From: Medicago truncatula
Lineage: Eukaryota > Streptophyta > Magnoliopsida > Fabales > Fabaceae
Direction of reading: 5' to 3'
Assembly (NCBI RefSeq): GCF_003473485.1
Contig: NC_053045.1
Location: 62,435,994 to 62,499,993 of the forward strand
DNA: 64,000 bases
Every line of letters starts with the position of its first letter. Positions within the stretch are counted from its first letter, which is position 1. The position numbers were made by a program, and so were the translations under genes. This document shows positions 35,248 to 45,657 of this stretch, in pieces. The notes under the pieces are model-generated. The model was not told the origin of the DNA and made no database searches. It saw only the letters and a program-made list of their open reading frames with translations.

Positions 35248-36465
35248 TTAACAACTTATTCCTCCAATAGGACTGATACTTTCCTTGTAAATTATGATCC
35301 GATGACATTGAGGAAACATCACTTTATGACCAAGCTCCTCAATCATTTGGCTACACAAATCAAACAAAGCTACTTCTTTATCTTTTCTTACGAAGAATAT
35401 TTCCCCCTTCGTCCCCACTCCGATAGGATGCTCAACATAAGACAACGGTCCAACAATGAAAAGTTTGGTCCACGATTCTATCACACCGAATTCACCCAAA
35501 ATTGATATGTGAAAATTAGTGGACTCTTCATGATATGAGATCAATGCAATGCACCCATTTAGTACCGCCAAGGTTATCCACAATGCTTGAACATCAAAAC
35601 AATCATCTAAGTTTGAGGATATGGGTGTTATGAAAAACATCTCATTGCTCAAGTAAAATGATACCAAACATGGTCCATGCAGATTATCTTCATGCACTTC
35701 ACACAACCAATGACACACACCATCCATGTAGACTTTGGAGCCCTCACTATATGGGATTGACAAAGAATAAGGCATGTCAACATCAAGTATCCTCCATGAG
35801 TTAGTTCTTAAGCTATATATCTCCCAGAAGGAGTCTAAAGACATAACTCCGTGGTCAGCGTATTCAACATCAATACATACATAACAAATGAGCTTATAGT
35901 CATTTATAAGTTCGTCGTAACCAAATCCATGATTATAATATGTATCTATTATCCTAACAAAATCCTCAACATTTGAGTTTGAGATAGACGACTCAATAAA
36001 CTCATTTGGAGTGGGAGGAATGAGCTTGATTGTGTTGGTAGATGGATTCCACAATACAGTTTTGCCATAATAATCATCCTCATGGAGACAAATTATGCCA
36101 TTAACACTACCAAAACCAAGAATAACAAAATCACAATGGTTTGCAAATGGATTTGGGAAATCTAATTTAACTTTATTTTGAAACCTTTCACCAAAAATGG
36201 AATAGAAATCGTTTTTACCGAATTCAAAATCCCTTAGAAGTAAAGAAGATCCGTTGTAATAAGAAAAGCGGTGAGAATTAAATAAGAACGTACGGATGAA
36301 CTGTTGGGTTTGAAACAAGAGAGACCATGATCTACGAACGCATTCAAATCGTTTAAAAGATTTAAGAGGCAGTTTTGATAAAATGGAGAAGGAAATATCA
36401 TCAGGTATATAGGCACTTGACTCCATTGAGACGAGACCCAAGTTCGGCGGTTGCGATTGTTGCAA
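35248..36465 (-). CDS. F-box protein with F-box-associated (FBA/kelch-type) domain, single exon
   Basis: An uninterrupted 405-residue frame. The F-box is at residues about 18-60: YIPDDISFSILSKLPLKSFK then RFECVRRSWSLLF. The associated domain follows: VLWNPSTNTIKLIPPTP, GFGYDELINDYKLICYVC, WEIYSLRTNSWRILD, VYMDGVCHWL and a C-terminal RIIIYKESISPIGG. Proteins of this type join SKP1 and cullin in SCF ubiquitin ligases, using the C-terminal domain to choose a target; the target here cannot be told. Legumes carry hundreds of such intron-less, fast-evolving genes. The first ATG is at 36465; a second ATG at codon 14 (36426) opens MESSAYIPDD and may be the real start. A truncated relative lies in the opposite direction at 30890-31499. 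Confidence 0.9.
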   Translation of the reverse strand: MQQSQPPNLGLVSMESSAYIPDDISFSILSKLPLKSFKRFECVRRSWSLLFQTQQFIRTFLFNSHRFSYYNGSSLLLRDFEFGKNDFYSIFGERFQNKVKLDFPNPFANHCDFVILGFGSVNGIICLHEDDYYGKTVLWNPSTNTIKLIPPTPNEFIESSISNSNVEDFVRIIDTYYNHGFGYDELINDYKLICYVCIDVEYADHGVMSLDSFWEIYSLRTNSWRILDVDMPYSLSIPYSEGSKVYMDGVCHWLCEVHEDNLHGPCLVSFYLSNEMFFITPISSNLDDCFDVQALWITLAVLNGCIALISYHEESTNFHISILGEFGVIESWTKLFIVGPLSYVEHPIGVGTKGEIFFVRKDKEVALFDLCSQMIEELGHKVMFPQCHRIIIYKESISPIGGISC

Positions 36466-36801
36466 GCCCTAACAACTCATCATTTGTGGAAATTTTGAGA
36501 GTGTCCGTAATTGTTTTTTTGTTTATTATGCCCATATGAACTACCAACACATTATTAAAACTAGTGTTTGCGGGTACTAGTTTAGTTAAAAAGACTAATA
36601 TATAAATAGGATTTGTCTAAGATTTGTAATATTGGACATGTTAAAACAACTAAGATTAACAATGTTTTACTGAAAATCAATAATTTTAATTTTTTTTTGA
36701 GGGAATCAATAATTATTTATTAAATAGTTATGTATTTAAACAAAATGTACAAGTTTTCTATTTTAAACTTATAGAAAACTCATAAATTTTGTATTAAAAA
36801 T

Positions 36802-37019
36802 TGTTGAAAAGTGGTATAGTCAACTAGAGTTAGTAGCTTGGTTAGAAGTTAGTTAGAGTTAGTTACTCAAACTAATCTCTATATATAGGAACACTATTGT
36901 ACTCATTCATGATCTTTTAATCAATCAATTCATTTTATAATGAGTTTCTATGAGTATCTCCCTCATCAGTACTCTTATGCTTGCTGATCTTTATCCTTTG
37001 GATTCCATGATTACTAACA
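36802..37019 (+). mobile_element. Solo-LTR-like sequence, copia type, fossil
   Basis: A 218-bp segment starting TGTTGAAAAGTGG and ending ATTACTAACA. It carries an internal TATA-like CTATATATAGGAACAC (about 36876) and a downstream polyadenylation-like zone. This is the structure of short copia LTRs. No internal coding region or second LTR is next to it, and I could not see a clear 5-bp target duplication, so it is an old solo or truncated LTR. Confidence 0.5.
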
Positions 37020-37279
37020 CATACATTTTGGATCTAGCCAATATAGAAGTCTCACCTAAGCACCTGACGTGGCAAAAAAAAGAAGAAGAAGATAACACAT
37101 CTTTAGAGTCAACGCTCATTTAACGTTTGAGACTAGTTTGAATGTGTGAGACTGTGAATGTTATTTTCGGAAATGAAGATGAGAGTTTACTTTTTTTATT
37201 TATTTATAACACAATATATATTGGGGTTACCGTTTTTTTAACTCATGCTTGCAACTTTTATGAAATGTATTGTATTGTC

Positions 37280-37385
37280 AATGAAAGTTGTCTTAGTTGG
37301 TAAGAAGTTGACTCAATCGTAAGATCGTGAATTTGAATTTCATTGTCAACGTGAGAAACTCTTTGATGGGTGATCTGTAGATATA
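37280..37385 (+). mobile_element. SINE-like remnant
   Basis: GTCTTAGTTGGTAAGAAG resembles an A box and GTGAATTTGAATTTC, about 45 bp later, a degraded B box. The tail is not clear. Low confidence. Confidence 0.3.
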
Positions 37386-38639
37386 TTTATAAGTACTCTT
37401 TGAACCTTAATATTTGATTGCAATTTATTGTGTCATTGAGTTTTTTTTTTTTTTTTTTGAAGTAATCTAGGTATAGACTTCTACACTATGATGTGTGGGG
37501 AGAAATACGAGGTTCAAAGTCAAGCCCATGTTTACAATGTCTATAGAGCTGCCAACTAACATGCATTTATTGGACATATATTTATACCTATATACAAAGG
37601 GGATGCATGATTTTAGGTTAGTTTTTTATATTTCAATTATACCCTTTATTTAAACTATTCAAATTGCAATTTTTTTTTTGATAGATAGACGAAATGACAA
37701 AGTCATTATAAACTCTTACAATTTTATCATTTATATAATACTATTTGATTCTCGTTATAATAGAAACAACTCCACTACAATAGAAATAATATAAGTCAAA
37801 TTTTTATTTGGTTGTGATATATTCCAAAAAAAATTATAACAAAATACGATAAAAATAAACATGAATTAACGATTATGAAAGTAGAAAATCATAGACTTTT
37901 TTAGTCGTTTTTATCATTCACAAAAAAAAAAAAAAAAACTCATTCCACCATCTTTCGACATTTTTATTAATTTCTTTGCACCCTTTTATTTATTTATTTA
38001 TTTATCCAAACTAGTGAGAATTTTCGTAATATTTCCTTCTTCTATATTTCTATTCATCCAAACAATAAAAAAATTCTATTAAACTTCTCTTATTTCTCAG
38101 CTTGCATGTCTTTCATTTTTGTATTTTCTTCTTCATCTTCACAAAATGCTCTGTTTATGAACAAAACAGCAAGTCAACAAGATTATAAGGGAAAGGAAGA
38201 GCAAGACACTTTTGCGTGAATAGCAAGTCTCCAAGTGAAATACTTGAATGGAATAGTTTATTTTTTGAAAGAAAAAAATCTAATGAATTCAGCAGAGCTA
38301 GAAAAGGAAAGTCTAAATAGAAAAAGCTGTATAATCATCATAGTACAAATCAAGAATTTCACAGAAGCATATTCCAGAAATTTGGATATTAATTCTATGC
38401 CAACACTCATGACTCATCCAACACATCAATACAAATAATTATGGAAACACCATTAATGACTTTCCTTTCTTAAATATCCATTGGACTAATTTCTTACGTG
38501 TACCTGTAACCTGTTCACTATATATGCACCCTAGCTACCTCTCCTCATAACATCTCTTTTCTTTTCTGCTAGGGTTTACATTCTATTATTTTTTATATCT
38601 CCTTTGAGTTCTTTTTACCATCACCACTGAAAATCTGGA
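37386..38639. other. AT-rich intergenic stretch before the first decayed ASG1 copy
   Basis: Contains poly-T (37441-37458) and poly-A (37921-37938) runs. No gene seen. The last 100 bases (38540-38640) resemble the leader of the intact ASG1-like gene. Confidence 0.4.
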
Positions 38640-41600
38640 CGTCAATTCTGTAGCGGAACATGGTCCTCCCAACAAGCGTTGCAAAGTTTGTCATCTCTCA
38701 AAACAAATATCGTTTCTATTCTTATTGTTAACTCTTGCTTTACTATTTTAATTTTTCTTGAATATGTTCGGTGCATATTTGGTTCTTTGAGGAGTCAAAA
38801 TTGATTCTAAAGTTGTGAAATTTGGTTTTGATATGTATGAGTAGAATTTATTTTTATTAATCTTCACTTTTGTTTATGTGACTTCTTTTCTTATTGTTCG
38901 TGTTTTTTTGCGAATCGTTTAGCAGCGGAGTGACCATGTATCTTTACTAAGTAATATACTTGATGAACCTAGCCCTCTCAATTTAAGTCTCACGAAGAGC
39001 CCTTCGTTTTTAGATTTGATAGAAACAGAGCTTTTTCAAAGGAATCCGGTTAATGCAAATACTGGTAATTTAAACTCTGAAGTGAAAAAGAAGAGTCAGG
39101 CTTCTGTTGAAAAGCTGCAGGCTTCAAATTTCCCAGCTACACGTTTGAAAATCGGTTCATGGAAGGTTCATTCAAGATTCTGCATGTGATTGTGTTTTGG
39201 AAAGTTATAATTTTCAATGAATTTAACTTATGTCAATGTTGTCTTTATTGCAGTACGAACCAAAATATGAAGGTGACTTGGTGGCAAAGTTTTGCTTTGC
39301 CAAAAAGAAGATTGTTTGGGAAGTTCTTGTGGGTGAGCTGAAAAGTAAAATAGAAATTCAATGGTCGGATATCACTCAACTAAAAGCAAATTGTCCTAAT
39401 GATGGACCTAGCTCACTGTCTTTAGTGGTAATTTATTCCTCTATTTTTTTGCCTCTCTTATAGCTACTTCCATGGTTCTTCGACATGTAAAACACACGTG
39501 CAATTATGCATGGCTAATTGTCCGGTGTACAATGATTTATCGATGATATTTTGTGTATTGCAGGTTGCAAGACAACCTCTTTTCTTTAGGCCAACATGTA
39601 CATGTATATTCTTTTTACAGTTGTCTACTGATATGTGGATGTGTGCTCAACATGTACATGCATATTCTTTTAAAAGTACAAATGGTTTTGTTGGTTTGTC
39701 ATAAACTAAGTAGGAGAACCGATATTTAACACCTTTATAAAATATTAGAACCTGATTTCCAAATGGGACATTCAGAGAATGCTCTGATATAAGAGCAATA
39801 CACCTTGTTGTTTATAGTACTTGTGGGCTTTAGATTACTCCTTTTTGCCCATAAGTGTTTCCTAATTATTGTATTAAAATATATTTGGTTAAACTTGTTT
39901 TTTTTTTTACTTTGCATTGTCATGGTATTGTATGTTTATGTCCTAGTCCATCTTGTTTGGCTCATGTTTAGCATAGAGAAACGTATTTCGAAAGTGATAC
40001 TGGTTTCTATCTGCTTTGCTCTTCCTAGGAAAAACCGGGTGAAAATTTGTTTTCAAAGAAATTAGCATGATTTGATTTTAGTAATGACATTCATTTCCAT
40101 AAATTTGTCGACTCTGCCCTGATTTCAAGTCAACAAGATGGTGGATTTAATTGATAATAGTTTGAATGTGGTGACAAGCTTGATTATCTAACAGTTCCTC
40201 ATAAAATTGAAAGATACTAGGAAAATTTTACTCAAATTTATGCTTAATTGGTTGTGTGTCGTGTGATTATTTGTGTATTTGCCTATACGGTTGAGTTAGA
40301 GATCTTCAAAATACTTTTTGCAATACAGTGGTTTGGAGATACCCCTAGCGCAAAAGCAAACAAACTATTTGTTGCTAAATAGTTGAGTTTAGTCTATCAG
40401 ATTGGATTCACAGAAGAGCTTTGATCTTTTTATTTATAGTTTAATAGGGCTATATCTGTTCAAATCAATCTAATTGTTGTACCAAATATTCTTCCCTGCT
40501 GCTGGCTGTATCATTAATTTAGCTTGCTTATTTTGATTATCAAGTTTCTAGGTGAATGAATGCATGCACACTTTTAATGTTTTTATGTTTATGTCCTATT
40601 CCATCTTCTGATCTTGTAATTTGTAGCTAGGTGGCATTTTTTGAAATTTGAACAAGGATATTTAATCAAGCATTTTGAACAGCTCGTCCAGTATAGCGAA
40701 CATCTTAAGTTCTTAAGCGAACAGCCAGATATAATGTTGGATTCTCCTCATTTTGATACACGATCCGCTGCTTCTGAGAACCCAGACAATCTAAAAGATT
40801 GTAATTTGCATCAAGTCAATGGCGAAGGATCAACATCTCATTTTCAAAACATGGGATCTGCTCATTCATCCCTGTCACCATCGTTTAGGATTGAGCCAGG
40901 TGATCCTTCTGCCAGTACCTTAGATAGCACGCTGATAAGTGCCAGAAAGTAGTTAATTCCATGTTACAATTAAGGCACTTTTGTTACTTGTCTTACAAGT
41001 TATTTAGGGAAAAGCTGAGAAAAAGATGGACAATTGCCCTATTACGCTTTATATATCTTACTATACCCTTTTGTGTAGGAATTGACCTCAAGACACTAAA
41101 CAAAGAAGAAAAACAAGAAAAAGTACAAAAAGGCAGAAGCATCAATTCACTCGCCTCCAACTTGCAACGGCGAGTGCTGAAAAGCGAGTAGAGGCAGGAA
41201 GACCTATTTACTCGCCATGGCAAGTTGAAGGCGAGCTAACTTGCCATGATGAGAAAAATTACTCGCGAGGCGAGTTAAGGCGGCCTAATCCTTCAAAGCT
41301 GACGTGGCAGAAACCCATTGGGAAAGAAAGCTCAACTCGCGAGGCGAGCATATTACTTGCCATGGCGAGTTCAATCAGAACAAGCATGGTATAAAAGGCG
41401 CGAGCTAACTTCACTCATTTCAGAAGGCGATTCATCATATCATATGCCACTTTAGGAAGAGAGAAAACAGGGGAAACACTGAGAGACCATTAAGGAGCAA
41501 GGGGCACAAGGATTGAAGGGATTCACAAGATCATTGAGACATCATGGCTTGCTTCCATTCCATCTCTTCTTTTCTCCTTGTAAGGTTACCATGACAATGA

Positions 41601-41882
41601 GTAGCTAGACTCTTTTTGTTGGGATTAAATGTAATCAACTCTATTAGTATGTAATCATCACCTAATGATGGAAAACATATTCAACTTAGTCATGATCTTG
41701 AGTCAATGCAAGGCAATGGAATCCAAATAGATATGCAGGCTGCTGAAGAGGAATGGAGAGATGTGTATGATGACAATCTGGAATCAGGCATGTTCAGGAA
41801 GGACTCATTTGGAGATTTGCTTTTTAATCTTCCTCGAATTGCATCTCTTCCAAAGTTCTTGTTTAACATGTCACAAGATTAA
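38640..41882 (+). pseudogene. Decayed copy A of the ASG1-like gene
   Basis: Collinear with 25737-29498. Exon 1 remains as PPNKRCK, without a recognisable start codon. Exon 2 (38923-39165) and exon 3 (39254-39427) are fully open and keep their splice sites, with EGDLVAKFCFAKKKIVWEVL. Exon 4 starts at 39564 with VARQPLFFRP but lacks about 70 bp of its second half. Exon 5 (from 40631) has EQGYLIKHFEQLVQYSEHLK and runs to about 40932, where a transposon-like insert begins. After the insert only the last part of exon 6 remains (about 41704-41882: RKDSFGDLLFNLPRIASLPK). Intron 5 and the first half of exon 6 are gone. The gene cannot make the full protein; a short product from exons 2-3 is conceivable but unsupported. 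Confidence 0.85.
40933..41703. mobile_element. Retroelement-like insert (LTR-type sequence) in decayed ASG1 copy A
   Basis: Begins TGATAAGTGCCAGAAAG, contains a TATA-like GGTATAAAAGGCGCG (about 41388) and has repeated CTCGCCATGGC / CTCGCGAGGCGAG palindromic motifs (41150-41370). It replaces intron 5 and half of exon 6 of the host copy. The start, the promoter-like box and the lack of coding sequence suggest a solo or truncated LTR, but the family is not recognised and the right border is set only by where ASG1 homology resumes. Confidence 0.4.
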
Positions 41883-42579
41883 TCAAATGTTTGACATTTC
41901 AGAATATCCAAAGTACGTATAGTTCGATTTTTATCATGGGAACTTGGGAAGCATTAGGATTTAATTAAGAATGTTGGTGCAGCCCGTGTAAAAAAATTGT
42001 AGGTACTTTAGCTCTCTATTCTTGCTTTTTATTTTTATTGCTTTTTTGCTATCTGTGTAAATTATGGTTTACTTAGTAGAACATTGGATACTTGGATGTA
42101 AATACTCATATTGCTTTGTTAAGGATGGTACTTTTCTTGTGTTCAATGGTTTATTTCTTAAACGATGCCTCGATTTGACTTAGAGATTTTTATAATAAAT
42201 CATCAATTTTGTTTCTAAAGTATTATTTTCTCTTTAATTTAGTTCATAAACTAAAAAAATATACTAAATAATCCTTGATTTTTTTTATCGGTGTCGTATC
42301 GTATCTAGTATCCAGGTTTTATAGGTAAAGTATAATAAAGAATTATTTTATCCAAAAATCAAACTATGGTATGAGTTGATCACTTTTTGAACCGAACTTT
42401 TTTATATAAAGAACAAAAAATAAAATTTCATTGATATAAAATAAGTTAGTGTGAGTTCAAATCTATCCGTGCCGTTTTAACAGTTATTGGTGTTATTCAA
42501 AAAATACTAATTTCATCTTCTAAAAAAATTTAGAAGGAAAAAAAGACGCTAATTGATCTTTCAGAGAACATGCACATTC

Positions 42580-42855
42580 TAGAATACAGATCTTCTCTAA
42601 ACCCGCTCAAACCTCTAAACTGTGACAGCAGATTCTAATTTCACTAAACCAAGAGAACTATAAAAGAGATGAACACCAAAAGTCCAAATAAAAAAAAAGT
42701 TGTAAATAATATTCACAATTTATACAATACCATAAAAAGGAAGAAATATATACAAATGGGACTGAAAGAGAGCTGTACAAATGATTAACTAGTTCATAAC
42801 TCATAATGAGCATTTGGACTTTGAATTTTATTGTTTATGTATAATTGAATTCCTG
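42580..42855. repeat. Duplicate of ATG11 3' flank (copy near decayed ASG1 A)
   Basis: This block of about 275 bp, starting AGAATACAGATCTTCTCTAA, matches 47984-48257 nearly base for base; I count only about four differences. The second block lies 43 bp beyond the ATG11 stop codon and so is probably ATG11 3' UTR. This copy is therefore a displaced piece of the ATG11 3' end. Confidence 0.9.
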
Positions 42856-43026
42856 GCAAAAAATTTGGACAGTGAACTATATACAATTTAGATAATAAAA
42901 CATTATCCCTCCTAATTTTTCAAACCACTAATCCATATATATAAGGTAGAGTGTACACAATTCTTATGGCCAAAAATTCATCAATCGATCCATCTGTCAA
43001 AGAAAATAAATTATTTCCAATTTTCA

Positions 43027-43308
43027 AATTGATTTGAGTTAAGAAATGTCTTCATCATTTGATGCACTCCAAAAACAATCAGCTGCCGTAGTGATAATAT
43101 GGACTTCAATACCTCTTAAAGCCAAATGATCCGCAACAAATTCTCTAATCTGCAGACAATTTGAATGTAAAGAAAGAGCTAACACTATGGCAACTTTAGA
43201 GCTTGACATTCTGAAAAAAGTAAAGGGTGATTTCAGAATAAAAAAAGATAAACCTGTATATATGGAGCATCGTTCGCCACTTTATATATGACAATCATGA
43301 CTTCCTGC
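43027..43308 (-). pseudogene. Orphan pair of minus-strand exons, family unknown
   Basis: On the minus strand, about 43308-43254 reads QEVMIVIYKVANDAPYIQ up to a GT donor. After an intron ending CTGCAG, exon 43149-43027 reads IREFVADHLALRGIEVHIIT, then TAADCFWSASNDEDIS and a stop. Splicing keeps the frame, and the residues look like a real protein end. Upstream the frame is cut off where the SPPA relic begins on the other strand, so this is probably the last two exons of a gene whose front was lost. I do not recognise the family. It shares its downstream flank (42580-42855) with ATG11. Confidence 0.5.
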
Positions 43309-43332
43309 TGCTTCCGTAACATTTACAGAAAA

Positions 43333-44809
43333 ATGTCACCACGTTCATCTCTCATGGCCGATCGCTGTATATCATCTGCTACCACTCATAAACCCCTCAA
43401 ATTCTACTTCACAAGTGCAATATCACCGCCACCATCATCTTCTATTATTGATCGCTTGATATCTTCTGCTCCGATTCACAAACCATTCAATTTGGAAGGA
43501 AACTTTTCCTCTTCTTCCGTCAAGGATGTTGATTATCCAACCGGAGATTTTGATTCCATTCCACACTCAGGCTTGATTGAAGAAGCATCTGGTTAAACTT
43601 AAGACTCTACTAGCACTCCCCTCTGAGTGTGTTAAAAACGGCAGTGTTCTTCAAATTTGCGATAATTTGTTGAAAGCCATGTATGATCCTCGTATTTATG
43701 TTGTATATCTCAATATCCAAAATTTGAACACTGGTTGGGGTAAACTAGATGAAATTCGAAGGCAAATCTTAAATTTCAGAAAATCAGGAAAACTTATCTT
43801 TGCTTATGTCCCTGAAATTGGAGTAAAAGAGTATTACGTCGCTAGTGCATGTAAAGAAATATTTGCCCATCCTTTAGTTGAGGTTCATTTGTATGGACCC
43901 ACTGTTGACAAATTTAGTTTTATTAAGGGTGTTTATTACAACTTTGACTTTAGCCACGATACAATAACTGCATTAATGGATAATATTTACTCAAATTGGC
44001 TAGATGTAGTATCTTCTTCCACCGGAAAGAAAAGAGAAAATGTCGAAAACTTGGTAAACTTGGTAACTGAAGGTGTCTATGAAGTAGAAGAACTCAAAGA
44101 AGAGGGTTTCATAACGGACTTACTATATAAGGATGATGTTATCACCAACTTGAAGGAAAGGCTTGGGGTGAAATCACTGCCTTTTGTTTCTTTCAAAGAA
44201 TACTCTCGCGTTAGTAAATCGACTGTTGGATTAATATCAAGGGCTAAAGAACTAATAGCCATCATTCGAGACGCAGGGTCTATCACTAGTACAACGGAGT
44301 TTGTTGAGAATATATATAGGGTCAGAGCATCAACAGAATTCAAGGTTGTTATTGTCCGAATTGACAGTTCAGGAGGTAAATTTAGGGCATCTAATTATAT
44401 GTGGAGAGAAATGAAACGTCTTGCTGCCGAAAAACCCATCATTGCTTCAATATCTGATGTGGCAACAAGTGCAGGATACTACTTAGTACTTAGCAACGGG
44501 AGCAGGAGCTATTGTTGCAGAAAATATTACCTTAGTTGGTTCTTTTAGTCCAAATAATAGATACTTTTCCAAATCAATGACAATAGACAAAATGGAAGAG
44601 GTTCCACAGGGGAGGGGGAAGGTTTGGACTGGTAAGGACGCAACATCTCTCGGTTTGGTTGATGCTATTGGCGGGATGTCTCGTGCTATTGCTATAGCAA
44701 AATTGAAGGCCAATATACCTCAAAATAGTGAGGTTACTCTTGTTGAACTCTCAATACCCTGTCCAACTTTACCCTGGGAGGAGGAGGAATTTAATCTTTT
44801 TTCGAAGTA
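43333..44809 (+). pseudogene. SPPA: Intron-less relic of plastid signal peptide peptidase SPPA
   Basis: The front (43333-43594) ends with DVDYPTGDFDS, which matches the DEDYPTGE region of plant SPPA. A second frame (43577-44548) gives NGSVLQICDNLLKAMYDPRI, GWGKLDEIRRQILNFRKSGK, SNWLDVVSSSTGKKRENVEN, FKVVIVRIDSSGG and IASISDVATSAGYY. A third (to 44809) gives VDKMEEV-like IDKMEEVPQGRG, VWTGKDATSLGLVDAIGGMS and a short new end. SPPA is a light-induced serine protease of thylakoids with a Lys/Ser dyad. The Ser is still there in TSAGYY (normally ASGGYY), but the segment with the catalytic Lys is deleted. Two frame breaks, internal deletions and a lost C-terminus make it a pseudogene. Absence of introns suggests a reverse-transcribed copy. 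Confidence 0.85.
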
Positions 44810-45261
44810 AAACCCATTAGTGATCATTATTACACTAATATATTATTTTTATTTAAGTTTTATGCAATTGATGTTATTGTAATTTAATGGTGCAATATCT
44901 ATTTTGACGAGTATTTTTATCATTTTTCTTTTGGTTTTCGCCTTAACTGTCTAATGGTTGCCAATGAATACAAACACCAAAAAAGCAACGGTGTAACTGC
45001 TTCTTAATATCTTGTTTTTTTTTTACTTGTAAATTAACATGTTATTATTACTATTTTCTCAAGGTGGTGCTGATGCATACTCTGTCTGTGCCATTACTAT
45101 TATGAAAGCTCATCGATAATCTTAACAAAGTGATAAAATAATTTCCACCGTAGATTCAAGTTTTTGTGAGTGTTGATTATTTTAGATTTTTTTTTATCTA
45201 TAAACTTGCACTTTCTTTAATGGGCTACTACATTGAAAATGAGTTTTATTTTATCTAATTT

Positions 45262-45390
45262 TATTTTTTTTTGTCAGGTAGCCTAGTGGCTAGAATTCAC
45301 CTTATAAGCTGAATAAGTGGGATGTTCGGGATTCGAACCCGGCCCCTACATATGATAATGCATTGTTCTACCAACTGAGTTATGCTGACA
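45262..45390 (-). mobile_element. tRNA-derived SINE, minus strand
   Basis: Reverse reading starts TGTCAGCATAACTCAGTTGG (A box) and has the B box GGGTTCGAATCCC. The body ends AATTCTAGCCACTAGGCTAC, then TGACAAAAAAAAA. Same family and layout as the SINE at 5298-5432. Confidence 0.8.
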
Positions 45391-45424
45391 TGACATTTTA
45401 TCTGATTTTCAATTACACTCAAAA

Positions 45425-45657
45425 TGGAAGCTTGTCAACTGCATTGCATGGTCATGGTGAAGAAGCCTTTTACCTTCAACTCCCAATGTCACTTACCTGT
45501 TTGGATAAATAGCTTCACTCTGCCTTCTTCTTCTTCATCAGGTAATGATATTGATTACCCCTCGTCGCCTTCCCCACTTTGTTGAATCCAAAGTGGGGGA
45601 AGGAAATCAAAAATCACCGGTGGGATAATCCACATCATTGCCGGACGAAGAAGAAGT
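45425..45657. pseudogene. Folded-back scrap of the SPPA N-terminal region
   Basis: Plus strand 45425-45598 reads a transit-peptide-like leader and then SSSSSGNDIDYPSSPSP. The minus strand from 45657 reads SGNDVDYPTGDF in pieces, the same protein segment. The two arms (about 45524-45581 and 45589-45657) are inverted copies around a loop of about 7 bases, with CCTTCCCCACTTTG facing CAAAGTGGGGGAAGG. It is a head-to-head inverted duplication of an SPPA 5' fragment, 0.6 kb beyond the larger SPPA relic. Confidence 0.6.

Noticed and set aside
42275-42330. ATCGGTGTCGTATCGTATC stretch resembling the element at 430-1143
   Set aside because: Only one short end-like piece is visible, with no opposite end, so it was not called as an element.
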